Assembly: GCF_904849725.1 (NCBI RefSeq)
Contig: NC_058520.1
Location: forward strand, 401,587,993-401,651,992
DNA from: Hordeum vulgare subsp. vulgare
Taxonomy: Eukaryota > Streptophyta > Magnoliopsida > Poales > Poaceae
Reading direction: 5' to 3'
Length of the DNA stretch: 64,000 bases
Below are positions 33,319 through 43,362 of the stretch, piece after piece. Both the position numbers and the translations under genes were made by a program. Position 1 is the stretch's first letter, and every line of letters starts with the position of its first letter. The notes below the pieces were generated by a model. It saw only the letters and a list, made by a program, of their open reading frames with translations, did no database searches and was not told where the DNA came from.

Positions 33319-36300
33319 TGTAACAACGCGAGACCTACGCTACAGAAGATTCCCCTTTTATTCTATTGCCGTCCTGTGATTATTTGTTTGTCGCACTCAT
33401 CATCGCATCATCCACATTGCATCCGCACTCCGTTGCCACCAGTTTTCAAAACTTACATCCGTTATTAGTGGTCGGATCTCTCCTCTTTGCCGTTGACCGT
33501 TTTGAGACAAACTACACACGCACGCACCCGCGACATCATTAAATATTGTTATTAAAGGGGGGTTTGAAACCTTCTCGAATTGGGTTGAAGCTTAGTGTGT
33601 TGTCCCATTTTAATATAGGTAGGCCTCCTGAAAAATTTCGTCGCAATCGGAGTTCCTTTGATATCGGAACTGTTAAACCTATAGCGGCACTATATCCGGT
33701 CATTCCGTCGGACGTTTTTTGGTTTATAAAACTCTGTCGCTGGGTGCCCGTTTTCTCTCTCATCTCGCGCCCTTGCCTCTTCCTCCTTCGTTTTCGTCTC
33801 TGTGTGATGGCCTCCCTCTCTCCTGTTTGGTTTGCAGGTACGTTGCGTGCCGCACCATGGCCGACCCGAGCGGAGCCTCCCGTCCGCGTAGTAGCACCAC
33901 CAGACCTTGCTGTTTCGCCTACCCACAAGAGGACGCCGCCCTGGTTCCATTCCTGCGCCAAGCCAAGCCCGAAGTCATCGTCCAGGATGCCATCTTATTC
34001 CCCTACTTCCTCTGCTTTGCGGATGGAACACCACCGCCCCGATCAGTGCCTCCCCACGGCGCATCTCCAACCTCCACGTGGTGTTCCTCAAGACTGTGGT
34101 GAGAAGTCCTCCTGCCAGCCCCATCTCCACCTTGATTCGGTAGCTGTAGCATCTTCCCGCACGAGTTGGCGCTATAACCACCATGGATGAGCTCCTCAGC
34201 TCGTCTCGCATGGTTCCTCGCAGGCCTGCATGGACGCTCGCGTTCCAGCCATGCTGCGCTCGCGCCCCACTCCCGTGCCGCATGCCCGTGTCGCCGCTCT
34301 GACTAGCACCACACCCAACACCCTCGCTCACCATCACGCACACGCTGTTTTGCTTGCACAGCCACGGGCATAACACACGACAAGCTCAGCCTTTGCCTCC
34401 CGGCTACACACACACCACATGCGCAGCATGCACACACTCTTGTTGCATGCGCGCACCACACATGCCCGCGACCACTAGGGCAGTCCAACTAAAGGCGTTG
34501 TTATGCGTGTGCAACGACTGTTTTGGGGAAGACGTTGTTCTACGTTTCCTGTTAATGCAGATTCGTCGACGAAATGATTATATTCGGAAAAGTTTCCTTT
34601 GGATCGCACACTCAAACGTAGCGCAGTGGCTCGTACACCTTGCTGCTAGCCCCGCGGCCCAGGGTTGTATCCCTGTGGCTCCAGTTTTTCTTTCATTTTT
34701 TATTTGCCTCTAGGATCATCTCTTGCCAATGTAATCTGTATCACTAGCACCAACGTCTTTTTTTCCCAGCCAGGCCGCTGGTGCTGTTGATTCAGCTAGC
34801 TTTTCCCTCCCTTTAACACAAAGTCACTTGTGTTCTACCGATTAGCCTAGCACGACCGGAGCCAGGAGGTTTTGGGTTCGAGTCCCAGCCACATCAATAT
34901 TTTTTTGCACATATTTTGCATCCATGTTATATGATCTTATATTTCTCGTATCTTTTAGACTGTAGCTCCAATTAAAATGAGCTATATATGTAATCCGACT
35001 AGAATGACGTGTAGTTTCACGTGCTTCATTTATTTTGCCGTTTCACAAACAGAAAACATGTTTAGATGAGATATGGATAGATTTTGATTTAACACATAAG
35101 GATAGTTCGAAGATGTTATATGATGTTTCCGGCCTCATTTAAAATGTCTGGCTAGGTAGTTTATTTATGCTTCACCTCTTGCCATGTTATCAACATTTTA
35201 ATATTGTCGTGTACCTAAACGGGATTGAACTAAATAATATGTATGTGCAGTTTCGTCAATATGCAACTCATTGCATATTGTGCTTCATTGGTGTTTTGTT
35301 CCACCTTTGCTGCCTTAGTTTCGGCTACCGGTGTTATATTCCATAGTTGAGCGCTCCTAACACGATGAGGTTGTTATGGGGACCCCCTTGATAATTTGTC
35401 TTAGCTAAAGCTTGTCTTGCAAGGCCCAACTTTGGTACTACATTTGCCTAATAACTAATAAACTTGCATAGGGACCAGTCGACCCCCGTGGATAATTAAT
35501 CAACCCCTGGGCCAGTGCTCCGCATGAGTGTTGGTCCAAACTGACAGACTACGGGGCCACCGCGGGGCAACCGGAGGTCTGGTTTTACTCCTAGTGTGAC
35601 CCATTCGCCGTGTCCTTAGAACGAGATACACGACTCCTATCGGGTTCGTCGACACGTTGGGCAACCTTGCTGGACTTGTTCTACCTTTTACAAAATATCT
35701 TGTGCATTGGAATTCCAGTGATGCTTTGGGCTATCTCAGAGTTGAGGTTTTCCACTAAGGAATCCGAGAAGATCACGAGTTTGGTGATCGAGGCTTTGTA
35801 TGCGTCCTGTGGCAATTTGTGATGGACTAGTTGGAGCACCCCTGCAGGGTTATATCTTTTGGAAAGCCGTGCCCGCGGTTATGTGGCAACTTGGAAACTT
35901 TGTTTAACATCCGGTTCTAGATAATCTGAAGTAAACTTAATTAAAATATGCCAACTATGTGCGTAACCGTGACTGTCTCTCTCGCGAGTTCCTTCTTCGA
36001 CTGAGGACACGGTGGGGTTATGTCTGACGTAAGTAGGTGTTCAAGATCATTCATTTGATCATCATTGATTCACGTCCGTTATGCGCAGATCATTGCCCCC
36101 TTTTATTCTTGTACTCGTAAGTTAACCACCTCAAATAAATGCTTAGTCGCTTGCTGCAGCCTCATCACTTAACCATACCTCACCCATTAAGCTTTGCTAG
36201 TCTTGATACCTTTGGAAATGAGATTTCTGAGTCTTGTGGCTCACAGTTTACTACAATAACAGTTGCAGATACAGGTAAAGCGGTACTCTGACGTGAGCAC

Positions 36301-36635
36301 GATGATTCTTCTATTTGGAGTTCCTTCGACTTCTTCTTCATTGATCTAGGATGGGTTCCAGGCCGGCAGCCTGGGATAGCAGGATGGACGTCATTCTTTT
36401 ATCGTTTGTTTCTGTCCGTAGTCGGACCCTGTTCTTCTTCATGATGATTGATTATGTTGTTGTACTTATGTGAACTTGATGTATCTTGTGGCGAGTGTAA
36501 GCCAATTTCATATACTCATTTTTTTAGTACATGTACTTGTTATGATATCCGTTCTTGCAAAACGACGAGATGCGCTTCTATCCATGTAGAGGCCCTGCGG
36601 CCAAATAAGGATAGGATCACATCTCGGGCGTTACA
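33319..36635 (+). repeat. Solo LTR of the long-LTR Ty3 family, 3317 bp
   Basis: Runs from TGTAACAACG to GGGCGTTACA, with GCAAG on both sides (33314-33318, 36636-36640). It matches the solo LTR at 24938-29825 at both ends and through 35290-36635, but is 1.6 kb shorter in the middle. It carries its own segment (about 34500-34930) with tRNA-like promoter boxes. It splits the MULE transposase at the residues following WNGQL. Confidence 0.9.
34619..34673 (+). other. tRNA-like A and B boxes (possible SINE promoter)
   Basis: tagcgcagtgg (34619-34629) fits the pol III A box, and gggttgtatccc (34662-34673) is one or two changes from the B box. Spacing is normal. A second, better B box, gggttcgagtccc, is at 34874-34886. 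No cloverleaf tRNA can be drawn, so a tRNA-derived SINE or decayed tRNA pseudogene within the solo LTR is the most I would claim. Confidence 0.4.
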
Positions 36636-38571
36636 GCAAGCTGTCAATTGACCATTCCACTTGCGAGTCAAAAATGATGAGTCTTGCTCAAATATGGACG
36701 ACACCCTGCCTTGAAGCCATCGACGCAAGGCTTTAAAGGCATAAAAACTTAGAGAAAAGGACTCTACCATCCTATGTTACCTCAGTATCTATCTCCACAA
36801 CACTGCGTGGTGGCCTCTTCTCGACCTCTGCTTTGAAATTGTAAAGCATCCTAAAAGTATTTCCCCAGTCACCATATAATTGTTTCATTGCTCTTTGTTT
36901 TGCTTTCCACACTGTGTTATATTTCACCTTAATGTTGTACTACTTTTCCAAGTCTACCTTAAGTTTCTTTGCAGTAGTGTTTGGTTTCTTACCTAAAATA
37001 GGAGTGATGTTTTCTGCAATCCAAAGATGTGATGTCATGGTTGATACACTTTGTGAACTTGTAATACAAGTATTTTGGTGTGGGATTTGATTGACCCTAA
37101 TGGTAATTCCATCTGGTTGGCGTCTAGCGGATATGTACCACTTGCAAGGCTTGACACTTCCATCAAAACCTCTGCATCTTGCATAAAACTTCTTTCTATC
37201 AGTCCACTTAGTCTTGGCATCAAACTCATGTTTGACTGGATAAGTCTTGAAACTCATCCATGTTTGGGAACAAATTCCCTACTGCAATAACAAGGTTTTC
37301 CTTGTCATACACATTTACCAACACATCATCATGTGCATTATCTACATCATCTGCAGCATCTTCCATCAACTGTCCATCCACATCTTCATATGTATCTTTG
37401 TTAGCATCTGTAGACATACTAGATTCACCATTGTCCTCCTTATCTTCATCAGCTACTGGAATGCCAAAAAATTTGGCCATCTCAGTGTCATACATTGGTG
37501 CAATGATTAAATCTGTTGGGTCATTTAATTCTACTGAATTCCAATCAACAGAAACAACCATTGCAACACCATCAGAGCCCTCTTGTGCATCAACCCCCTC
37601 AAGTAATTAATACTGTCACTTCACCCATACACATGGACATTATCAGCCTTTCTGAAGCCCAATCATCATCTACTATCTGTGAAGCTAACTTTGAGGGAAC
37701 ATATCCAACCTTAGAATCCGATTTCAGATCAACGAGCTCTGCAAGAAACATAGTCTATTTGGTTGTCCAACAATCTCGTGGATCGATTTCATCAACCATC
37801 TCTTTGCCATCCTCAATTCTCACATACTCTGCTTTCCCATTATCAAACCAGAACAATGCTACCTCTTGCTCTGGACCCCAAAAAATGTTGTCCCCAATTT
37901 TTTCCACAATATTCTTCACGACCTTCTCTTCCATGCTCTGTAGGTATTGTGGATCAATCTCTGCAAAATCAACCACCCATTTCACAATTATATCTCTCTC
38001 TATGTTCGCACGCTACCATCACCTAGCTTCACCTTAGAAGGAAGGAATTCTACTGTGAATTCGAAGGTCCGAGCACCATCGCCCCTGCTTGTCAATGGCG
38101 GGCAGTGTGAGCTAGCGGAAGCAGACAAGACATAAATCGCATAGGTTGGAAAGGATGCACATTAAGGGATTACCTAGTCGATGTGGTTGTCTCTGGCGGC
38201 TCCATCACGGACAGCCCCCCTCCCCCCACCCAAATCTATATCAAATCGACCAAAAACAGAGGGAAATAGAGGCGATGCGGTGAGATCTAACTCGACATGG
38301 AGGGGAACAGGAAAAGGGTTCCGGATTCACTCACCACATTCGCCGCCGTCGCCGATAACGAAAGCTTTGCCACTGCTATCGCCGAGAACAAAAGTTCCGG
38401 CGCTGTCCCCGGCTCACCACCGAAAACGAAGAGGAGGGTGTGGGAGCAACGGTATTCACCTGATGCACTGCCAAGTGGGGCCCGTAACTAGATGCACTAC
38501 CAAGTGGGACCCACGTGTCTTAAACATAACCTCACTCCCGTTGACAAGCATTTTAATCGCCCGAGTGGAAA

Positions 38572-38676
38572 GTGGCTATTTGGGCTTCTGAAACGTAGCA
38601 CGAGAGCTATTTTTCTTCAACTACATTGCACTCAATACAATTCGCCTCAAAGGTGTCGCACATGAGCTATTGGCCC
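38572..38676 (-). repeat. Right terminal inverted repeat of the MULE
   Basis: Complement of the left repeat with moderate divergence: gtggctatttgggc at the inner edge (38572-38585), gagctatt twice, and the tip gagctattggccc. Confidence 0.85.
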
Positions 38677-38685
38677 AGCGAAAAC
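38677..38685. repeat. Right 9-bp target duplication of the MULE
   Basis: AGCGAAAAC, identical to 20874-20882. Confidence 0.88.
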
Positions 38686-39029
38686 TGTGACATCTTTCAA
38701 TGGGAATCGCTCGTAGGCACTCATGTATGTTTCTTTGGTGTTGCGTTGTAGGTGTTCGGTGAATAGCGTGAACCAAATGCATCCCATAGTTGCTTGCTCT
38801 CTTAGTTGTTTAGTCGTCTGTATGTCTAGGTCTAGGTTTCATTCTAGTTTGTTGTGGGTTGTTTTGCTGGAGGTTTGGTGCTGTTTGATGTGTATCTCTC
38901 CCTCCATGTTCTAGCTCTTGTGCTGAATTGTTGTCGATTAGCTTAAGTAGGGTTTGGAATGTTTGCTCCAAAACGTGTGGAGTCTTATTTTGTTAGTACA
39001 TTGTTGCTAGCCATATGCGGCTATATACA
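38686..39029. other. Spacer right of the MULE
   Basis: No gene recognised. Confidence 0.4.
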
Positions 39030-39150
39030 TACCATAGAATTTCTTGACCAAATTGTGCCATACTTGCTTAGTGCACTCTCGTTGCTCAACATAGGGGAAA
39101 TGTTCTTCAGTGCATTCTCCACACCATTGCACAAGTATCTAACCAATTCT
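39030..39150 (-). pseudogene. Relic of a second MURA-type transposase
   Basis: On the minus strand GVENALKN and then, after a one-base frame change, YVEQRECTKQVWHNLVKKFY match the MULE block that follows the second catalytic Asp (compare GLENTVKN and CEQRECFGHMWMNLIKIF in the nearby element). It lies outside the right target duplication, so it belongs to another, mostly lost MULE. Confidence 0.6.
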
Positions 39151-39909
39151 TTTTTTTGAAGCTTGTGCCGGTTGTTCCTCACCGGGACTACCAAGGCACC
39201 CACATGTGTTGAGTTCAACAATCTACTGAAGAACTAGGAAGATGATGCCCGAAGGTTGAGTGGATTGCAAGGTGGATTAGAAGGGGTCATAGTAAATTGA
39301 ACGTCAAATGGATAAGAAGTGAGAGCGATACATAATTTTCACATGTACAGAATGTTCTGTTGTTCGAGTGGTTCTCAGCATAAGCCTGGTTTCTTGCAGC
39401 ATTAGGAAAACAGGTATTCTCATAGCTCGTTAGTGTATTTGTAGGAAGGTGTTGTTGGTGTGAGTGTTAATTTTGGAGCTAGGATGATATTTCCTTGTTT
39501 TTGCGGGGAAGCTCTTTGCCTTGAAGCTTTTGGCTAATTTGCATGTGGCAGTGGTGGTTTACAGAAAAGCTATATTATACTTTTGCTTCCGGTGTGTAGT
39601 ATTAATCTAATCCAACGATAGATGTAAAGGGTATTCCTCCTGCAGTCACCACAAACAGGACCATTCATGTTCATATTCCCCTCGGCCCTACCGTCACCAG
39701 TCGTTCGCCCTCGCCGTCACTCGTCCCCAGTATAGTACGAACATACCGATGATTGCGATGCTCCTCACCATAGCCATAAGCTAGGTTAGATCAATTCCAG
39801 CACACCCCGTATAATGCCCCGACCCGCAAAATAACCGTCAAAATATGGGTCGGAACAAAAAATGTTGTCAGACCAGACCCCGTAAACTCGTCCACCACGT
39901 AACTTTTTT
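39151..39909. other. Unassigned spacer
   Basis: No ORF with a domain and no repeat recognised. A possible transposon edge near 39820 (gccccgacccgcaaaat) could not be paired. Confidence 0.4.
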
Positions 39910-40104
39910 TTGTGGGGCGCGGCAAAAGTTTGTCCTCAATCTTCAGATTCACCGTGTGAGAGGCTGACCCGAGCTCACCCCTTATCCGTAACGAGATTTG
40001 GCGCGAGGGAAATTTCCGTGCCGTTCCCCCTGCCCCCCTCCTTGGCAGTCGTTGCCCCGCCCACCGCATGCTCCGGACCTTCTTCTCCGACATTCTTCGT
40101 CGTC

Positions 40105-40385
40105 ATGGAAGCCTTCCATCCGATGGATCTCATCACCGTGGAGGACGCACACATTCAATCCCGTCTGGCGGATCTCGACGTCACCCATGTCGCCCCGCTC
40201 CCGTTTTCGCCAACGCGCGAGCCCGCAAGCGGCAAGGCAACGTTGTCGTGCAGGACGACATTCCGGCTAGCCAAGCCAGAAGAGAAGGCACGCCGGGCGC
40301 CGCCGCTGCTGCGCGATCTGGCCGACCGGCGGCCGGGAAGATGAACAAGGTTTCGGGCGTGAAGCGGAAGAAGGTTCCTACATAG
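40105..40385 (+). pseudogene. Basic, GC-rich ORF fragment, frameshifted
   Basis: The ATG at 40105 opens MEAFHPMDLITVEDAHIQSR and continues to DVTHVAPLPF. The sensible continuation (RKRQGNVVVQDD ... GKMNKVSGVKRKKVPT) is in another frame, to a TAG at about 40385 where a copia relic starts. High GC, a Lys/Arg-rich end and the upstream gcgcgagggaaatttccgtgcc context resemble first exons of grass Harbinger-type ORF1 genes, but I cannot confirm this. It is cut on the right by the copia sequence. Confidence 0.4.
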
Positions 40386-41680
40386 TACCGAGAGTGACGA
40401 ATGGGTGCCGGAGTTCCTTGGGAGGGGCCACCCACCAGAAGAGGGATCTAGTAGGTCCAAGGGTGGTGCACCAGCCCCTAGTGGGCTGGTCAGCCAGTCC
40501 AAGTGGGCCTATTTTGGCCGAAGTGCAAAAGAGAGAGAGAGTTGAGGCAAACATACTAGGAGGACGACTCCTCCTCCACCAAACCAAATTGGAGGAGGAC
40601 TTCCTCCCCCTCCTTGGAGCGCCGACCAACCCTAGAGATTTTTACAATTCTAGTTGAATCAGATTTGACAAAGGCGGTCCTTGGAGAAAGTTAAATAGCA
40701 ACTTGTATATCACCATTTTGGTTTGCGTAAGTAAGATGCTATCATACTAGATACCCATAGCAGGCATGTAAAATAAGCAACAATAAATTAGAGGACGTCT
40801 AACTTATTTTTGCAGGGTATGTTTAGATATGATATGGCCAAAGTCATGATATGACATATTTGATGTATGAGATGATAATGTTGCAATAGTTAAATATTAA
40901 CTTGCATGTCGATGCTACGGCAACCACCACAAGCCGTAGGGTTGTCTTTAATTATTTTGCACCTGGTGATGCTTTGCTTTATCGTTGGTTCAGTAGCTTT
41001 AGTAGTAATAGCATAGTTGGTGTGACAACCTCGATGGCAACACAATGGTGGAGATCATGATGATGGAGATCATGGTGTGGAGCCCGTGACGATGGAGATC
41101 ATGTCGGTGCTTTGGTGATGGAGATGCAGAAGCACAAGTTCATGGCCATATCACTTATGATTTGCATGTGATGTTAATCCTTTTATGCACCTTATTTTTC
41201 TTAGGTCGACAGTAGGATTATAAGGTGATCCCTCACTAAAATTTCAAGATAAAATTGTGTTTTCCCCGAGTGTGCACTGTTGCGATAGTTCATCGTTTTG
41301 AGACACAACGTGATGATCGAGTGTGATAGACTCTACGTTCACATACAACGGGTGCAAGACAGTTTTGCACACGCAGAACACTCGGGTTAAAAGCATGTAC
41401 AAACATGGCCTCAAAACACAAGAGACTGAAAGGTCGAATATGAGTCATATAGTAGATATGATTAACATAGAGATGTTCACCATTGAAGCTAGGTCAACTC
41501 ACGTAATGATCAAACTTGAGTTAGTGAATTTGGATCATATGTCACTCGAATAACTAGAGGGATCTCAATTTGAGTGGGAGTTTTTAGTAATTTAATTAAC
41601 TAAACTCATTATTTTGAGCAATAGTCTAAGTAATATTTCCAAATTTATGTTGTAGATCAATGGCTTGCGTAGTAGCACCC
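40384..41680 (+). mobile_element. Old Angela-like copia element, part 1 (LTR piece and leader)
   Basis: taccgagagtgacgaatggg at 40384 matches the LTR interior of the copia element at 51988 (position 53017). The match continues to about 40652, then jumps to leader sequence corresponding to 54016 onward (aggcggtcctt(g/c)gaga). About 0.7 kb, including the LTR end and primer site, is thus missing, as is the first ~1 kb of the LTR. The leader continues to a gag ATG at 41660. It is interrupted at 41681 by the Athila element and resumes at 51731. Confidence 0.8.
41676..41680. repeat. Left target duplication of the Athila element
   Basis: CACCC, repeated at 51726-51730. Confidence 0.85.
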
Positions 41681-43209
41681 TTATACATCCATTTTGCATC
41701 ATGGTTTCATGTTGATATTTATCGCTTTATGGACAGTTATATTACTTTGTGGTACCATACTTATGCCTTTTCTCTCTTATTTTGCAAGGTTTATTTGAAG
41801 AGGGAGAATACCAGCAGTTGGAATTCTGGACTGGAAAAGGAGCAAGTCTGAGTCCTCTATTCTGCTCAACTCCAAATGCCCTGAAAATCAACGTGGAATA
41901 TTTTGGGAATATATAAAAAATACTGGGCGAAAGAAGTGCGAGAGTGGAGCTGCCAGGGGCCCACAAGCCTGGTAGCTACCACCTGCCCCCCTGGCCGTGG
42001 TAACAGGGCTTGTGGGCACCCTAGTGGCCCACTGGCCCCCCTCTTCTGCTATATGAAGGGTTTCGTCCGAAAAAATCAGGGTGGAGTTTTTTCGTGGATT
42101 GTTCGCCGCCACGAGGCGGAACTTGAGCAGAACCAATCTAGAGCTGCGAGAGGACGATCCTGCCGGGGAAACTTCCCTCCCGGAGGGGGGAATCGTCGCC
42201 ATCGTCACCACCAACACTCCTCTCGTTGGAGGGGAGTCATCTCCATCAACATCTTCATCAGCACCATCTCCTCTCCAAACCCTAGTTCATCTCTTGTAAC
42301 CAATCTCTGTCTCTGACTCCGATTGGTACTTGTAAGGTTGCTAGTAGTGTTGATTACTCTTTGTAGTTGATGCTAGTTGGATTACTTGGTGGAAGAGTTT
42401 ATGTTCAGATCCTTGATGCTACTCATTACACCTCTGATCATGATTATGATTATGCTTTGTGAGTAGTTACTTTTTTTCCTGAGGACATGGGATAAGTCAT
42501 GCTGATAATAGTCATATGAATTTGGTATTCGTTCGGTATTTTGATATGCTGTATGTTGTATTTTCCTCTAGTGGTGTTATGTGAACGTCGACTACATAAC
42601 ACTTCACCATATTTGGGCCTAGAGGAAGGCATTGGGCAGTAGTAAGTAGATGATGGGTTGCTAGAGTGACAGAAGCTTAAACCCTAGTCTATGCATTGTT
42701 TCGTAAGGGGCTGATTTGGATCCACTAGTTTAATGCTATGGTTAGACGTTGTCTTAGTTCTTCTTTTGTAGTTGCGGATGCTTGCGAGAGGGGTTAATCA
42801 TAAGTGGGATGCTTTTCCAAGTATGGGCAGTACCCAAGCACTGGTCCACCCACATATCAAACTATCAAAGTAACGAACGCGAATCATACGAACATGATGA
42901 AACTAGCATGACAGAAATTCCCATGTGTCCTCACGAGCGTTTTTCCTCCTATAAGACTTTGTTCAGGCTTGTCCCTTGCTAAAAAAGGGATTGGGCCACT
43001 TTGCCGCACCGTTGCTATTACTTGTTACTTGTTACTTTTCACCTGCTACGTTTCACCTCACTACACCATCAATTGTTACCGCTACTTTCAGTGCTTGCAG
43101 TTATTACCTTGCTGAAAACCGTTCATCTGAGCCTTCTGCTCCTCGTTGGGTTCGACACTCTTACTTATCGAAAGGACTACGATTGATCCCCTATACTTGT
43201 GGGTCATCA
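41681..43209 (+). repeat. 5' LTR of the Athila element, 1529 bp
   Basis: Begins TTATACATCC (the canonical TG is mutated to TT) and ends GGGTCATCA. It has a TATA box (tatataaaa, 41910-41918) and a GC-rich hairpin block (about 41951-42049) that the 3' LTR lacks. Confidence 0.92.
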
Positions 43210-43220
43210 AGACTCTTTTC

Positions 43221-43238
43221 TGGCGCCGTTGCCGGGGA
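43221..43238 (+). other. Primer binding site, tRNA-Asp type
   Basis: TGGCGCCGTTGCCGGGGA, 11 bases after the 5' LTR. This is the standard primer site of Athila/Tat elements. Confidence 0.88.
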
Positions 43239-43362
43239 GTGAAGCGCCTTTTTAAGTGGAATTTGGTAAGGAAACATTTATATACTATGCTGAAATTTAT
43301 TGTCACTTGTCACTATGGAAACTGTCCCTTTGAGGAATTTGTTCAGGGTATCTTCACCATGA

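Larger units (their letters stand above)
31580..37990 (-). pseudogene. MURA-type MULE transposase, broken and split by a solo LTR
   Basis: Mutator transposases bind the terminal repeats and cut and paste the element with 9-bp duplications. On the minus strand, from right to left: an N-terminal part (37985-37755, MKWVVDFAEIDPQYL), an acidic linker (37561-37260), and the MuDR-type DNA-binding domain (about 37250-36940: KFYARCRGFDGSVKPCKWYI). Next comes the MULE catalytic domain: DSSFLTRKWNGQL just before the LTR insertion and FQSQTEVSWTWFM just after, Asp in HTDACKGLEN near 33170, Glu in NNLAESFNNK near 32870. A SWIM-type finger (EWQHTGKPCDHAI, near 32590) and an acidic tail ending in a Lys-rich stretch near 31590 follow. 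Lesions: TAG at 36940-36942, a frameshift near 36740, a TGA near 33300, a stop near 32850, the first SWIM Cys pair altered, and the 3.3-kb solo LTR. Introns may explain some frame changes. Confidence 0.85.
20883..38676. mobile_element. Mutator-like element (MULE) with transposase, zf-GRF gene and an unknown ORF; three solo LTRs nested inside
   Basis: Left and right ends are diverged inverted repeats of about 110 bp (20883-20994 and 38572-38676) sharing AATAGCTC near the tip, a second AATAGCTC, and GCCCAAATAGCCAC at the inner edge. They are flanked by the exact 9-bp duplication AGCGAAAAC. Inside are a zf-GRF gene on plus, an unrecognised ~130-residue ORF on minus and a MURA-type transposase on minus. 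Removing the three solo LTRs (23207-24730, 24938-29825, 33319-36635) and their duplications leaves about 8 kb, a reasonable size for an autonomous or gene-carrying MULE. All genes now carry lesions, so it is inactive itself. Confidence 0.88.

Noticed and set aside
33546..34376. ORFs of 214 and 133 residues
   Set aside because: Inside a solo LTR, in the GC-rich segment, with no domain; frames overlap on both strands.
34845..34900. Functional tRNA gene
   Set aside because: A B-box-like gggttcgagtccc is present, but no acceptor or anticodon stem can be paired.
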